A DNA stretch of 52,689 bases from Stutzerimonas zhaodongensis (lineage in GTDB: Bacteria; Pseudomonadota; Gammaproteobacteria; Pseudomonadales; Pseudomonadaceae): contig NZ_RFFM01000010.1 of assembly GCF_003696365.1 (NCBI RefSeq), positions 1 through 52,689 on the forward strand, read 5' to 3'. Below, one piece after another: positions 1-8,630 of the stretch. A program made the position numbers and the translations under genes. Under the pieces are notes generated by a model. That model ran no database searches, was not told where the DNA came from, and saw only the letters and a list, made by a program, of their open reading frames with translations. The stretch's first letter is position 1; every line of letters starts with the position of its first letter.

Positions 1-198
1 TCGACTCTCGATCCATTCCTCGACATCGGCCATAGGCCAACGCGAGCAGCGGGCGGAAAGCTTGATGGGGCGCGGGAAGCCCAACTCACCCATCCAGCGA
101 TACAACGTCGGGACGCTGACGCCGACTGTCCGGGACAGCGTTTTGGCATCCACCATGAGGTTTGTGGCGCGAGTTGGCTGACATTCGGTACGGTTCAT
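1..198 (-). CDS. AlpA-like helix-turn-helix regulator, 3' part cut by window edge
   Basis: The reading frame runs from an ATG at 196-198 to the window edge without a stop, giving 66 residues. Residues 16-48 read as a MerR/AlpA-type helix-turn-helix (VDAKTLSRTVGVSVPTLYRWM), followed by FPRPIKLSARCSRWP and ADVEEWIESR, the usual AlpA/excisionase pattern. An AGAGGA ribosome site lies about 7 bases before the ATG. Such proteins regulate or assist excision of prophages and integrative elements. The gene lies outside the trb operon, close to one end of the transfer region, so it may belong to a neighbouring element. The remaining C-terminus is not visible. Confidence 0.75.
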   Translation of the reverse strand, partial: MNRTECQPTRATNLMVDAKTLSRTVGVSVPTLYRWMGELGFPRPIKLSARCSRWPMADVEEWIESR

Positions 199-465
199 GA
201 GATGTCCTCTTAGCAGGGCGCGCGACATGCACGAATGCATGCTGATCGACTCATTCACCTGCAGAAACCGGCATGGGAGAACGTAGGCGTAGGATGGCGA
301 TCATCCAGACCCAATGCGGCACTTGCCTCGCGGAGCGCGGGCTGGCAGGTACCAACTCTATGGGCGAGAGGGACCATGAAAGTCCGGAAAGAAGGCAAGA
401 CTGGGGGTTACGCAAGACGTACCGTGGGCTTTGAAATGGTTGCCTGGTTACAGTAAAGCTGCCAT
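199..465. promoter_or_regulatory. Non-coding gap with a small palindrome (226-241)
   Basis: No convincing gene lies between the AlpA-like start and the antitoxin operator. Positions 226-241 form a perfect 6-bp inverted repeat (CATGCA, loop CGAA, TGCATG), about 28 bases upstream of the AlpA-like ATG. It could be an autoregulatory operator. The 73-codon open frame in this gap has no recognisable features. Confidence 0.3.
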
Positions 466-487
466 TGTAATGACAATTGTCATTACA
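466..487. promoter_or_regulatory. 22-bp perfect palindrome, putative antitoxin operator
   Basis: The half-site is TGTAATGACAA and the 22 bases are fully self-complementary. It ends 12 bases before the antitoxin ATG at 500. RelB/DinJ-type antitoxins carry an N-terminal ribbon-helix-helix and bind such palindromes to repress their own operon. The position fits autoregulation; binding itself is inferred. Confidence 0.6.
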
Positions 488-499
488 GGTGTTATCGCC

Positions 500-739
500 A
501 TGGCTTCTATAAATATACGTGTCGATGATGAACTAAAAGCCCGGGCGTACCATGAACTTGAAAAGCTCGGCATTACCCCTTCTGAGTTGATGCGGCAGAC
601 TCTGCAGTATGTGGCCGAGCGCGGACAGCTACCATTTCGACCAGTGTTGATGACCGAGGAAGACGAAGCGATGATCGCCACTGTTCGTGAGCGTCTTGCA
701 GACCCACAGCGCGTGAAGGTTGCGCTGGATGACCTATAG
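500..739 (+). CDS. relB: RelB/DinJ-family antitoxin
   Basis: This 79-residue protein starts with MASINIRVDDELKARAYHEL, the ribbon-helix-helix N-terminus of the RelB/DinJ family, followed by the LGITPSELMRQ helix and a C-terminal toxin-binding tail ending RVKVALDDL. A longer frame opens at a TTG at 431, but the ATG at 500 fits family length and leaves the palindromic operator outside the gene. The stop overlaps the toxin start by 11 bases, as is usual in type II pairs, so the two are translationally coupled. Its likely job is to neutralise the downstream RelE-like RNase and repress the operon. Confidence 0.85.
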   Translation: MASINIRVDDELKARAYHELEKLGITPSELMRQTLQYVAERGQLPFRPVLMTEEDEAMIATVRERLADPQRVKVALDDL

Positions 740-1016
740 CCTCGAGTTCGATGCGCGGGCACTGAAAGAATGGCAAAAGCTTGGCGACACCGTCCGCCAG
801 CAGCTCAAGAAAAAGCTTGCGGAAATATTGCTGAATCCGCGAATTGAGGCTAATCGGCTCCGCTCGCTGCCGGACTGCTACAAGATCAAATTACGAAGCA
901 GCGGCTACCGCTTGGTGTATCAGGTGCTCGACCAAGAGGTGGTGGTATTTGTGATTGCGGTTGATCGCCGTGAACGCGAACAGGCATATAGCAAGGCAGC
1001 TGGGCGTCTCAAATAA
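729..1016 (+). CDS. relE: RelE/ParE-superfamily toxin
   Basis: This 95-residue basic protein has the RelE signature: MTYSLEFDARALKEWQKLG at the N-terminus, a central RLRSLPDCYKIKLRSSGYRLVYQV strand-rich segment, and FVIAVDRREREQAY near the C-terminus. RelE toxins cut mRNA in the ribosomal A site; the Arg/Lys-rich core with the late Arg and Tyr residues fits this. A TTG at 720 also opens the frame, but the ATG at 729, inside the antitoxin end, gives the normal N-terminus. With the antitoxin it probably stabilises the mobile element. It converges with the end of the trb operon. Confidence 0.87.
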   Translation: MTYSLEFDARALKEWQKLGDTVRQQLKKKLAEILLNPRIEANRLRSLPDCYKIKLRSSGYRLVYQVLDQEVVVFVIAVDRREREQAYSKAAGRLK

Positions 1017-1044
1017 CAGCAGGGGTGTCTGGCCCCCGACACTC

Positions 1045-1075
1045 GATTCAAATTGCTTCCAGTGAAGGCAATCGC
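1045..1075 (-). terminator. Possible terminator of the trb operon
   Basis: Between the convergent relE and trbI ends, positions 1052-1072 can fold into a hairpin (ATTGC-TTC pairing with GAA-GCAAT, one bulged base). Read on the minus strand it is followed by only a short TTTG. It is weak, but lies in the right place just past the trbI stop. Confidence 0.3.
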
Positions 1076-1082
1076 TCCTTCG

Positions 1083-2381
1083 CTACCTGACGTTTCCCTC
1101 GATTAGGGGTGGGTCCGTCCGTTCACCAAATGCCTCCGGAAACGGATGGAGCACCATGTCGCGATTGACGATCACGCGAAGCGGCAAGCCAGGACGCTGC
1201 GTGAGCGTAGGCTTGATATCAAGGTTGCGCTGGGTCATTTGCTGGCCGACTTGGTTGACCGTGTCCTGCAGGCCGTCGCGTCCGGCAATGATGACTCGGT
1301 CGCTGTCGCTGCGGTTTTGAGGAGCTGCCAGTTCGGCGCCGATCCCCAGCAGGCTGCTCATGGCAGCGCCTGCGGCGATGCGATCCCAATGCCAGTCAAC
1401 GCCATCTTCCAAGCCTGAATACCCGGCGGCATCGGTACCAACCAGGTTATCCAATTGAACGGAGGTAGTGTCCGGAAAGATCAAGCGTTGCCAAACGACC
1501 TGCACGCGCCGCTGCCCGTAGCTGACCTGGCTGTTGTAGCGACCCAGCAGACGCGAGCCTTGTGGTATCAGCAGGTGCTCACCCGTTGCGCTGTCATACA
1601 CCGGCTCGGTCACGGTGGCGATTACCTCGCCCGGCAGGTCCGATTTGATTCCGGTCACCAATGCGGCCGCGATAACGGTGCCAGCCATCAGTTGGTAGGG
1701 TGACACTGGGAGTTGAACAAATCCTGAATCCCGCTTCTGTGCATTGGCTGAATTACTGGTAAACGGCTCGTTCGGATCCCCCCGGCTCGCTAATGCAGCG
1801 CCAGCTTCGGTTGTCATCGGAGGCGCGCCGCGATCCAAGCCATTAGTGGCGAGACCCGAACGCCGGCCACTCGGGGCATTTGATCCCCCGACTCCGAAGA
1901 AAATCGGTGAACGCACCGCGTCCTCGGCTTCCCTGAGCGTTACCAGGCGCAGCTCCTCAGCGTTGTTGTCCGCTTTAGCTGCATCACCGGGGACGAGGGC
2001 CTGGCCCTGCACCTTGACTATGGCCGCGCCGACGTCGCCAGGAAGCGGAGGGCCAAGCTGCGGCACTGGCGATGGCGTTGCCGTTGGCTCAAGCTGGGCG
2101 TAATCGGCCGGTAGCCTGTCCAGTCCTTCTGAGCGGGGAATACGCTCCACGTTAAAGAGTTCGTCCCTCGCCGCAATCTTGGCTCGATGCTGGGGCTGCA
2201 ACGACCACACGAGAGCGCCCAACACGACAGCGGCGAGTCCGCCGACGACTGCTGCTAGTGTCCGTGGGTTAAGACGGGTGACGCGTGGTGGTCTGGCGCG
2301 CAGTTCCAGTGTTTCCGGAGCCACCTTTGGCGGCATGGCTTGGGCATCGCCGTGCGGAGAATCGTCGGACTTGCTCACCAT
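1083..2381 (-). CDS. trbI: TrbI/VirB10-family conjugal transfer protein
   Basis: This is a 432-residue inner-to-outer membrane scaffold of the type IV secretion system. It has a short cytoplasmic N-terminus, one transmembrane segment at about residues 45-62 (AAVVGGLAAVVLGALVW), a proline-rich periplasmic linker, and the conserved VirB10 C-terminal core. Core motifs include SPYQLMAGTVIAAALVTGI, LPGEVIATVTEPVYDS and LLIPQGSRLLGRY, with the late GLPLRVIVNRDMVLHPF. VirB10 proteins span both membranes and sense ATP use by the secretion ATPases. It overlaps the trbG end by 7 bases and is the last trb gene, as in Ti/Tn4371-type operons. Confidence 0.93.
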   Translation of the reverse strand: MVSKSDDSPHGDAQAMPPKVAPETLELRARPPRVTRLNPRTLAAVVGGLAAVVLGALVWSLQPQHRAKIAARDELFNVERIPRSEGLDRLPADYAQLEPTATPSPVPQLGPPLPGDVGAAIVKVQGQALVPGDAAKADNNAEELRLVTLREAEDAVRSPIFFGVGGSNAPSGRRSGLATNGLDRGAPPMTTEAGAALASRGDPNEPFTSNSANAQKRDSGFVQLPVSPYQLMAGTVIAAALVTGIKSDLPGEVIATVTEPVYDSATGEHLLIPQGSRLLGRYNSQVSYGQRRVQVVWQRLIFPDTTSVQLDNLVGTDAAGYSGLEDGVDWHWDRIAAGAAMSSLLGIGAELAAPQNRSDSDRVIIAGRDGLQDTVNQVGQQMTQRNLDIKPTLTQRPGLPLRVIVNRDMVLHPFPEAFGERTDPPLIEGNVR

Positions 2382-3382
2382 GCCGGTGCCTTCCGTGCCA
2401 GCCCATCGGTGCGCTCGATCCTAACTACATCACCCTTGTCAGCGCCGAGCCGCAGCTCGGCTGCGCCAAACAACCGGTCCACAATGTAGTAGGGGGAGCG
2501 AAACCGGTAGTTGACCAGTTGCCCGTCTCCCTCTGGTCCCACTACAAATAGAGGCGGCAACTCACCCTGTGCGATGCCTGGGGGAAACTGGATGTACACC
2601 TTGCGCCCATCGTCGAACGCTCGCAGTGGCTTCCACGGCGGGTTGCTACCGCCGATCACATACCGGAAGCGCAGCTGCGCGAGCGACAGGCCAACGTCGA
2701 CCGGCGAAGCAGAACGCGCCGCAGCGGCTCGACGCGTTAGCGAGCGCATGCGGTCGTCCGGGTAATCCCAGGACACCGACGCCATCCAGGTTTTTTCAGT
2801 CGAGGTCAGCTCGACGAGATAGCTTCGCCGTGTGGTCGTTACGAGCAGGTTCGTCTCCAGTCCAGTTCGAGTCGGCTTGATGAGCACGCTGACTCTTGCG
2901 TTGTCGTCACTGCCACTCACCGTATCGCCGACAATCCAGCGAGCGGTGTCCCCCGCGGCCACAGTGACCAGCTCCTCGCCCGGCTGTAGGTTGATTGCCG
3001 TTATTCGACCCGGGCTGGCGTAGACCTGATACAGAGCGCCGTCCGAGTAAGGCCAGACCTGGATGGCGTTGATGTACCCGTCACGAGTCGGTGCAACACG
3101 GGCATCACGGTTCGCTTGTGTAACGCTCTCTCTCGCATCGACAGGCTTGTGCGCCGGATTGGCAGTTGGCAGTGGCTTAAGTTGTGCCGGCAGCGCCAGC
3201 GGTTGTGGGATCGTGACAACCTTGAAGGGCTCGGGCGGGCTCGGCAGCTCTTGAGCCCGAACGGGTTCGTCCAGCGTAACGACCGGAGCCGGTGCACTTC
3301 GGTTGGTGCAGCCAGTCAGCATGGCGAATAGGAGCGGGTAGACGTAGAGGCGGGTTGCATTATTCATGGCAGCTTGGCTCAT
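2375..3382 (-). CDS. trbG: TrbG/VirB9-family conjugal transfer lipoprotein
   Basis: The 335-residue product begins with a lipoprotein signal ending in LTGC (Cys25 if the first ATG is used), then a proline-rich stretch and the VirB9 core with KVYIQFPPGIAQGELPPLFV and NYRFRSPYYIVDRLF near the C-terminus. VirB9 proteins join VirB7/VirB10 in the outer-membrane core complex. The start overlaps the trbF stop by 4 bases (ATGA), which supports the first ATG. A second ATG five codons in, at 3367, is an alternative that would give a more compact signal peptide. Confidence 0.92.
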   Translation of the reverse strand: MSQAAMNNATRLYVYPLLFAMLTGCTNRSAPAPVVTLDEPVRAQELPSPPEPFKVVTIPQPLALPAQLKPLPTANPAHKPVDARESVTQANRDARVAPTRDGYINAIQVWPYSDGALYQVYASPGRITAINLQPGEELVTVAAGDTARWIVGDTVSGSDDNARVSVLIKPTRTGLETNLLVTTTRRSYLVELTSTEKTWMASVSWDYPDDRMRSLTRRAAAARSASPVDVGLSLAQLRFRYVIGGSNPPWKPLRAFDDGRKVYIQFPPGIAQGELPPLFVVGPEGDGQLVNYRFRSPYYIVDRLFGAAELRLGADKGDVVRIERTDGLARKAPAW

Positions 3383-4071
3383 TGCGTGGTGTTCAGTTCT
3401 CGGCTCCAGGACAGGCCGTCGATGTAGATGCCTAGCGGATTGCTCCGAAGCTTCTCTTCGGTACGGGGTGCTTGAAGAACGATCGAGAGCACGGCCGTCC
3501 AGCGCTCGACGCCAGACGGCGCGCCGTTGACGTAGCGACGCTCATCCCATCGAATCTGGAACGAGCGGTCGCTGGCGCGCACGACACTGGTGATTTCAAC
3601 CGTCACCGACTCCTTGCCCACCCGGGTGAAGGGGTTGTGCGTCCGCGCATGCTCATTGAGCGTCGCGGCGCCACGGTCGGTGGTGTATTGGTAGGCGGCC
3701 AGCCAGTTTCGCCGGACCACGATCGGGTCGATCGGAAGCGCACGCACGAGGCTGATGAATTGAGCCAGGTGATAGGCGATCTGCGCGTCCTTTGGCTGGT
3801 AGCGAATGGGCGCTTCGCCGACCGCACGTACCTGGCCGGCGCTATCGACCTCGACCACATAGGGCGTAACGGTCGACTGCAACGAGCGCCACACCAGCCC
3901 TGATGCCATCAACAGTGCAAGGCCCAGGCAGCCGAACGCCATCATCCGCCAGTTGCTGGCCTGAACCCGGCTCGCGCCCAGGCGCTCATCCCAGGCCTGC
4001 CCGGCCGCCTGGTAGGGTGTGATGGGAGAGGGCGTTTCCGAATACCGGACCCTGGTTCGTTTGAACCGCAT
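3379..4071 (-). CDS. trbF: TrbF/VirB8-family conjugal transfer protein
   Basis: The 230-residue product has a cytoplasmic N-terminus, one membrane segment at about residues 46-62 (FGCLGLALLMASGLVW) and a periplasmic VirB8-like domain (TPYVVEVDSAGQV; FISLVRALPIDPIVVRRNW; WTAVLSIVLQ). The frame is open further upstream, but the ATG at 4069-4071 has a GGGGAA ribosome site and leaves a 10-base gap after trbL, so it is preferred. TrbF is an inner-membrane assembly factor of the mating-pair formation complex. Confidence 0.92.
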   Translation of the reverse strand: MRFKRTRVRYSETPSPITPYQAAGQAWDERLGASRVQASNWRMMAFGCLGLALLMASGLVWRSLQSTVTPYVVEVDSAGQVRAVGEAPIRYQPKDAQIAYHLAQFISLVRALPIDPIVVRRNWLAAYQYTTDRGAATLNEHARTHNPFTRVGKESVTVEITSVVRASDRSFQIRWDERRYVNGAPSGVERWTAVLSIVLQAPRTEEKLRSNPLGIYIDGLSWSRELNTTQ

Positions 4072-4081
4072 CTGCGTTCCC

Positions 4082-5263
4082 CTAGCTGTTTGAAGAATCC
4101 CTGAGACGAGGCCCCTGTGCCGAGCCGCCAGCGTCACCGCCGCGCAGCGTATGGGCGAGGGTCGATGTCGCCTGGCTGACCTGCTGCTTGCGCTGCAGGC
4201 GCCGGGCCCAAGCCGGCTGCGTTCCAGAAGGAGTTGATGTCGCTGCGGTTGCAGCTTCGCCTGTGCTCAGCGATCCGCTGGATACCGCTGCGGACTGGGT
4301 GCCACCGGCGATTGCCGACCCAGACTCGGCCATCGGTCCGCCAGGGCCTACGTGTGACAGGCGAGCCGCCGCGGCTGCGGCGCCACCTGCGCCCGCTACC
4401 ATCGCCGCGGCACCGGCGGTTATCCCGGCGACGCCCAAGGCCGTTCCAGCAGCAGCGCCAGCCCCCAGTTGCGGTGCGCCCGAGACCAGGCCCGTGGCGA
4501 TTCCCGGACCGAAGATGCCTAGCCCCAGCATGGCCAGGGCGGCAAGCATGGTAGCCAGCGCGTGGTCGATTGAGGGTTCGTCCGGGGCGGACAGGAATTC
4601 GCTGAACAAGCCAGTGCCGATGCCCACGATCACAGCGAGCACGAGGATCTTTATTCCTGACGACACCACGTTTCCGAGCACCTTCTCGGCGAGAAAAGAC
4701 GTCTTGTTCCAAAGCGCGAAGGGCACCAGAACGAAGCCTGCGAGGGTCGTCAACTTGAACTCGATGAGGGTGACGAATAGCTGGATCGACAGGATGAAAA
4801 AGCTGATGAGCACCACCAGCCAAGCCAGAAACAGCACGACGATGCTGTCGATGTTCGAAACGGTCTTGGTAACACCGGTCAGGCTGCCGATGTGATCGAG
4901 TAGCGGGCGACCTGCCTCGATACCGACGGCGGCCAGTCGTCCGGGTTGTAGAAATTGGTCCTGCGTCAGCTGCGATCCGGACGCCAATAATCCCAAGCCC
5001 GCGAAGGAGTTGAAGATTGTCTCGGCGAGCCAGTTGAAATTGCCGATGATGAAGGCGAAGGCGCCGACATAGAGTGTCTTCCTGAGAAGCTTCACAATGA
5101 CATCGTCCGAGGATGTCGCCCAAAGCAAGCCGGCAAGAGTCATGTCGATGGCGACGAGGGTGGCCGAGAGAAACGCGATTTCGCCGCTCAGCAGACCAAA
5201 GCCCGAGTCGATGTAGAGTGAAAACACCTCTAGGAATCGGTCGATTACGCCGACGTCGTTCAT
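4082..5263 (-). CDS. trbL: TrbL/VirB6-family conjugal transfer membrane protein
   Basis: The 393-residue protein is a polytopic inner-membrane component. Several hydrophobic segments are clear, for example LYVGAFAFIIGNFNWL near residue 70, VVLFLAWLVVLISFFIL near 145, and a Gly/Ala-rich block around 240-290 (GAGAAAGTALGVAGITAG). The C-terminal 90 residues are polar, low-complexity and Ser/Thr-rich, as in TrbL proteins. VirB6-like proteins form part of the DNA translocation path. The start overlaps trbK by 4 bases. Confidence 0.92.
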   Translation of the reverse strand: MNDVGVIDRFLEVFSLYIDSGFGLLSGEIAFLSATLVAIDMTLAGLLWATSSDDVIVKLLRKTLYVGAFAFIIGNFNWLAETIFNSFAGLGLLASGSQLTQDQFLQPGRLAAVGIEAGRPLLDHIGSLTGVTKTVSNIDSIVVLFLAWLVVLISFFILSIQLFVTLIEFKLTTLAGFVLVPFALWNKTSFLAEKVLGNVVSSGIKILVLAVIVGIGTGLFSEFLSAPDEPSIDHALATMLAALAMLGLGIFGPGIATGLVSGAPQLGAGAAAGTALGVAGITAGAAAMVAGAGGAAAAAARLSHVGPGGPMAESGSAIAGGTQSAAVSSGSLSTGEAATAATSTPSGTQPAWARRLQRKQQVSQATSTLAHTLRGGDAGGSAQGPRLRDSSNS

Positions 5264-5472
5264 GGCTCGTCATCGTCGAAGGTGGCGGGTATCGGAGGGA
5301 GACTTTCCAGGGTAAGAAACTCGCCCGGGATTGCCTGTCCCATGAAGAACCGCTGCGATGCGGTGGGCATATGGCTTGGTTTGCAGGACGCGTGAGCAGT
5401 ACTCGCCCGGTCACAGCCGCCCGCCACCAGCACCGTGCTGAGCAGAGCAGCAAACGCGAACCTGTAGCTCAT
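5260..5472 (-). CDS. trbK: TrbK-like entry-exclusion lipoprotein
   Basis: This 70-residue protein has a basic-hydrophobic N-terminus and a lipobox-like AGGC with Cys20, then a short polar tail. Its size and its place between trbJ and trbL match TrbK of IncP and Ti plasmids, a small lipoprotein that blocks redundant transfer into cells already carrying the element. Sequence outside the signal is poorly conserved in this family, so position and lipobox carry the call. It overlaps both neighbours by 4 bases. Confidence 0.7.
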   Translation of the reverse strand: MSYRFAFAALLSTVLVAGGCDRASTAHASCKPSHMPTASQRFFMGQAIPGEFLTLESLPPIPATFDDDEP

Positions 5473-6200
5473 CGCCCGAACAGCCTGACTGGCTGCGGCG
5501 TGTAGCGCGTACCGGTTCCCATGAACCGCCGTCGTTGTTCGCGTGCTTGCTCCTCCGAAGCAATCTGGCGGGCTTGATCGAGTGCAATCGAGCGGCTCTG
5601 GGTGATGGCCAACTGCTGGGCCTGAATTGCTTGCTTCGCCCGCAGGGCGAGAAGCTGGTTGGTGGCCTGATTGGCTTGCAGAGCCCCTACCGCCGATTGG
5701 CTCTGGGCTAGGAGGTCGGTCAGTACTGCCTGGTCCCCCTCCAGGCTCCGCGACAGCTGCGCCTGCATGCGAAGTGCCGTATGGATTCCGTCACGGCCCT
5801 GGCCCCAACGCTCGTGCGCTTGCTTGGCCATTTCGGATCCTGTCATGGTCCTCGCGTACTCTTGCGGGTAAAGGCGGGCGAATTCCCGATCGAGCCGCGA
5901 TACCTCATAGGCCAGGCCCTGTGCCTGGGCGAGCAGTTGGTTGCTTGTCGTGATGGACGATTTCAACCGTTCAACCACATTGAAATCGAGCGTCGCGAGA
6001 TGTCTGGCCTGATTCAGAAGCATCTGGGTTTCGTTTTGTAGCTGACTGAGCTGGTTGTTTGCCATTTCCAGAGTGCGCACGGCAGTCAGCGTGTTCTGCG
6101 CGAGATTCGTTGGGTCGATTACCGTCATCGCGCAGGCATGCGTACTAAGCGATAGGCAAATTAGGCCCAGCGCCCCGTTGAACCGGAGCTGTCGGCTCAT
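5469..6200 (-). CDS. trbJ: TrbJ/VirB5-family conjugal transfer protein
   Basis: The 243-residue product has a signal peptide ending near THACA, then the TrbJ hallmark DPTNLAQNTLTAVRTLEMANNQ and long helical coiled-coil segments (residues 45-85 and 140-230). TrbJ is a periplasmic VirB5-like protein associated with the pilus. The frame is open upstream, but the ATG at 6198-6200 overlaps the trbE stop (ATGA) and directly precedes the signal peptide, so it is chosen. The C-terminus is Arg/Gln-rich. Confidence 0.92.
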   Translation of the reverse strand: MSRQLRFNGALGLICLSLSTHACAMTVIDPTNLAQNTLTAVRTLEMANNQLSQLQNETQMLLNQARHLATLDFNVVERLKSSITTSNQLLAQAQGLAYEVSRLDREFARLYPQEYARTMTGSEMAKQAHERWGQGRDGIHTALRMQAQLSRSLEGDQAVLTDLLAQSQSAVGALQANQATNQLLALRAKQAIQAQQLAITQSRSIALDQARQIASEEQAREQRRRFMGTGTRYTPQPVRLFGR

Positions 6201-8620
6201 ATGCCCACCTGCAACGAGCTGTGAGATTCGAGCAGACCGGCAGCCCACGGCAGCCCCTTCGCATCGAGCCATGCGCCAGCAAAGCCATCAACGCCTGCAG
6301 TCTCGAGAACTGCATCTATCTCCCGTTGATCCTGCGGGCTGGCCGCTGCGGCAAACGCGAGTGCGATCGGCCCCAGGTCGAGGTCGAATAAGCGATTGCC
6401 CTGGCGGGATTGGAAGTAGTAGTCGCGCTTGGGCGTTGCCCGGGCGATCATCTCGATCTGCCGCTCGTTCAGACCAAACGCCTGGTAAAGCTCGCGTACC
6501 TGGGGTTCGCGCGCTTGGGGATTTGGCAGAAGAATCCGGCTCGGACAGCTTTCGATGACGGCGGTGGCAATGCTCGACGAGCGAATGTCGGCCAGCGACT
6601 GCGTTGCGAAAATGACCGACACGTTTTTCTTTCGCAGTGTTTTGAGCCACTGACGGATGCGCGCGGCGAACAGCGGTTCATCCAGGAATAGCCACGCCTC
6701 ATCCAGGATGAGCAGCGTTGGCGCACCATCAAAACGCGCCTCGAAGCGCTGAAAAAGGTATCCCAGCACTGCCGCGACGGCGGCTCTGCTGTGCATCAAC
6801 TCTTCCATTTCGAAGCATTGAGTATCAGCGCGTCCCAGCCGCTCCTCATCGGCATCGAGCAGCCGGCCAATCGCACCACCAAAGACATAGGGCTGAAGGG
6901 CCTCGCGCATCTGCCTGTCCTGCAAGAGCACCGTAAAGCCGGTCATGGTGCGCTGCCCGACTGGCGCCCCGGCAAGGCTATTCAAAGCGGTCCAGATCGA
7001 GGTTTTCTGTGCCGACGTAAGCGCTAGGCCCTCGGCCTGCAGTCGGGCCTGGATCCACTCGCTCGCCCACGCGCGTTGGCCGTCGTCGTCTATAAAAGCG
7101 AGCGGCTGGAACGCGACATGCCCGTCGCGGCCAAGGTCATAGTGGTCGCCACCGAGACCGAGCGTGGTGGCACGCAATGAGCCGCCCATGTCGAAGATGA
7201 CCAGTCGGGCGCCGCGGTACCGGCGAAACTGCAGCGCGAGAATGGCGAGCAGCACCGACTTTCCCATGCCCGTAGGCCCGGCGATGAGCGTATGCCCAAC
7301 ATCGCCAACATGGGTGACCAGGCGAAACGGGGTAGCGCCTTCGGTTCTTGTCATCATCAACGGTGGCGCGTTCAGGTGCGCATTGCGTATCGGTCCGGCC
7401 CATACGGCCGAGACGGGCATCAGGTGAGCCAGGTTTAGCGTGGAGACAATGGGCTGTCGCACGTTCGCGTACGCGTTGCCCGGAACGGAGGAGAGCCACG
7501 CCTCAACGGCATTCAACTGCTCGTTAATCGTCACCAGGCCGCGGCTCTGGATGGTTCGTTCCACTAGCCGGCGCTTTTCATCGGCATGTTGGGGATCGCC
7601 ATCGAGGACCGTGACCGTAGCGGTGAAATAGCCGTACGCGGCCCGATCGGCACCGAGGTCCTGCAGCGCCGCGTCGGCGTCAGCGGCCTTGTTGGAGGCG
7701 TCGTTGTCGAGCAGTGGGCTTTCCTGCTGGAAGACGGTTTCTCGCAGCAGCGTCAGGACGCCCTTGCGCTTGGCGAACCATTGGCGCCGCAAGCGCGTCA
7801 GTTCAGCCAATGCCTCGGTCTTGTCCATGCAGATGAAGCGGGTCGACCACCGGTACGTGATGCCAAGGTTGTTCAGTTCGTTTAGCACGCCAGGCCAGCT
7901 GGACGTGGGGAAACCGCGAACAGACAAAACGCGCAGATGCTGCTCGCCGAGCATCGGGGCGAGCCCCGTTGTTAGCGGCTGGTCTGCCAGGAGTACGTCG
8001 AGATAGAAGGGCGCGTCCGGCAGCGCTACCGAATGCCTGTTCGCCGAAATCGTACCGTGCAGGTAGGTCAACGTCTGGGCATCGTCGAGCCAGTGACATT
8101 CAGGCATTACCCCCTCGAGAAGCGCCTCGAAACGCCCCGTTTCATCGATGAACGCGGCCAGCTGGCCGCGCCAGTCGGCGCCGCGTTGCGGCCGGTCTGC
8201 ATAGAGCAGGTTGGCAGCGCTGGCATGAGCCTGCTCCCTGGGCAGGTACACCAGCGTTAGGTGATAGTCGCTTTCAAAATGGCTTCCTGCCGACTCGAAA
8301 CTGCCCCTTCTTTCCTCGTCGACGAGCCAGGACAGCGGGTCGGCGAACTGACCCGTCGGGTAATGCGCGGCATCCCTCCGGTCGGCCTCGACCTGCAGCA
8401 TCCATCCCGAACCGAGACGACGCAGGGCATTGTTCAGGCGCGCCGTGGTGGCCAACAGTTGGGCCTCGGTGGCGCTTTCCAGATCCGGGCCTCGGAAACG
8501 AAGGGAACGTTGGAACGAGCCGTCCTTGTTGAGTACGACACCAGGCGCTACGAGGCCGACCCAGGGAAGCCAATCGGCCAGTTTGGTTGGTCGAGAACGG
8601 TATTCGCGGAGGTTCAGCAT
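6197..8620 (-). CDS. trbE: TrbE/VirB4-family conjugal transfer ATPase
   Basis: This is an 807-residue AAA+ ATPase that powers pilus assembly and transfer. The N-terminal CagE/VirB4 domain covers roughly residues 1-400. Walker A is GPTGMGKS (448-455) and Walker B is LLILDEAWLFL (636-646), followed by KTLRKKNVSVIFATQSLADI, the conserved VirB4 sensor region. It is complete and of normal length. Its stop overlaps trbJ by 4 bases, and trbD lies 10 bases upstream. Confidence 0.96.
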   Translation of the reverse strand: MLNLREYRSRPTKLADWLPWVGLVAPGVVLNKDGSFQRSLRFRGPDLESATEAQLLATTARLNNALRRLGSGWMLQVEADRRDAAHYPTGQFADPLSWLVDEERRGSFESAGSHFESDYHLTLVYLPREQAHASAANLLYADRPQRGADWRGQLAAFIDETGRFEALLEGVMPECHWLDDAQTLTYLHGTISANRHSVALPDAPFYLDVLLADQPLTTGLAPMLGEQHLRVLSVRGFPTSSWPGVLNELNNLGITYRWSTRFICMDKTEALAELTRLRRQWFAKRKGVLTLLRETVFQQESPLLDNDASNKAADADAALQDLGADRAAYGYFTATVTVLDGDPQHADEKRRLVERTIQSRGLVTINEQLNAVEAWLSSVPGNAYANVRQPIVSTLNLAHLMPVSAVWAGPIRNAHLNAPPLMMTRTEGATPFRLVTHVGDVGHTLIAGPTGMGKSVLLAILALQFRRYRGARLVIFDMGGSLRATTLGLGGDHYDLGRDGHVAFQPLAFIDDDGQRAWASEWIQARLQAEGLALTSAQKTSIWTALNSLAGAPVGQRTMTGFTVLLQDRQMREALQPYVFGGAIGRLLDADEERLGRADTQCFEMEELMHSRAAVAAVLGYLFQRFEARFDGAPTLLILDEAWLFLDEPLFAARIRQWLKTLRKKNVSVIFATQSLADIRSSSIATAVIESCPSRILLPNPQAREPQVRELYQAFGLNERQIEMIARATPKRDYYFQSRQGNRLFDLDLGPIALAFAAAASPQDQREIDAVLETAGVDGFAGAWLDAKGLPWAAGLLESHSSLQVGI

Positions 8621-8630
8621 TGTCGGCTAC

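Noticed and set aside
235..456. 73-codon plus-strand frame in the left gap
   Set aside because: No ribosome site and no recognisable motif; composition does not look like a protein.
4134..5453. 439-codon minus-strand frame overlapping trbL
   Set aside because: Arg/His/Pro-rich shadow of trbL with no domain; trbL itself has clear membrane segments and family motifs.
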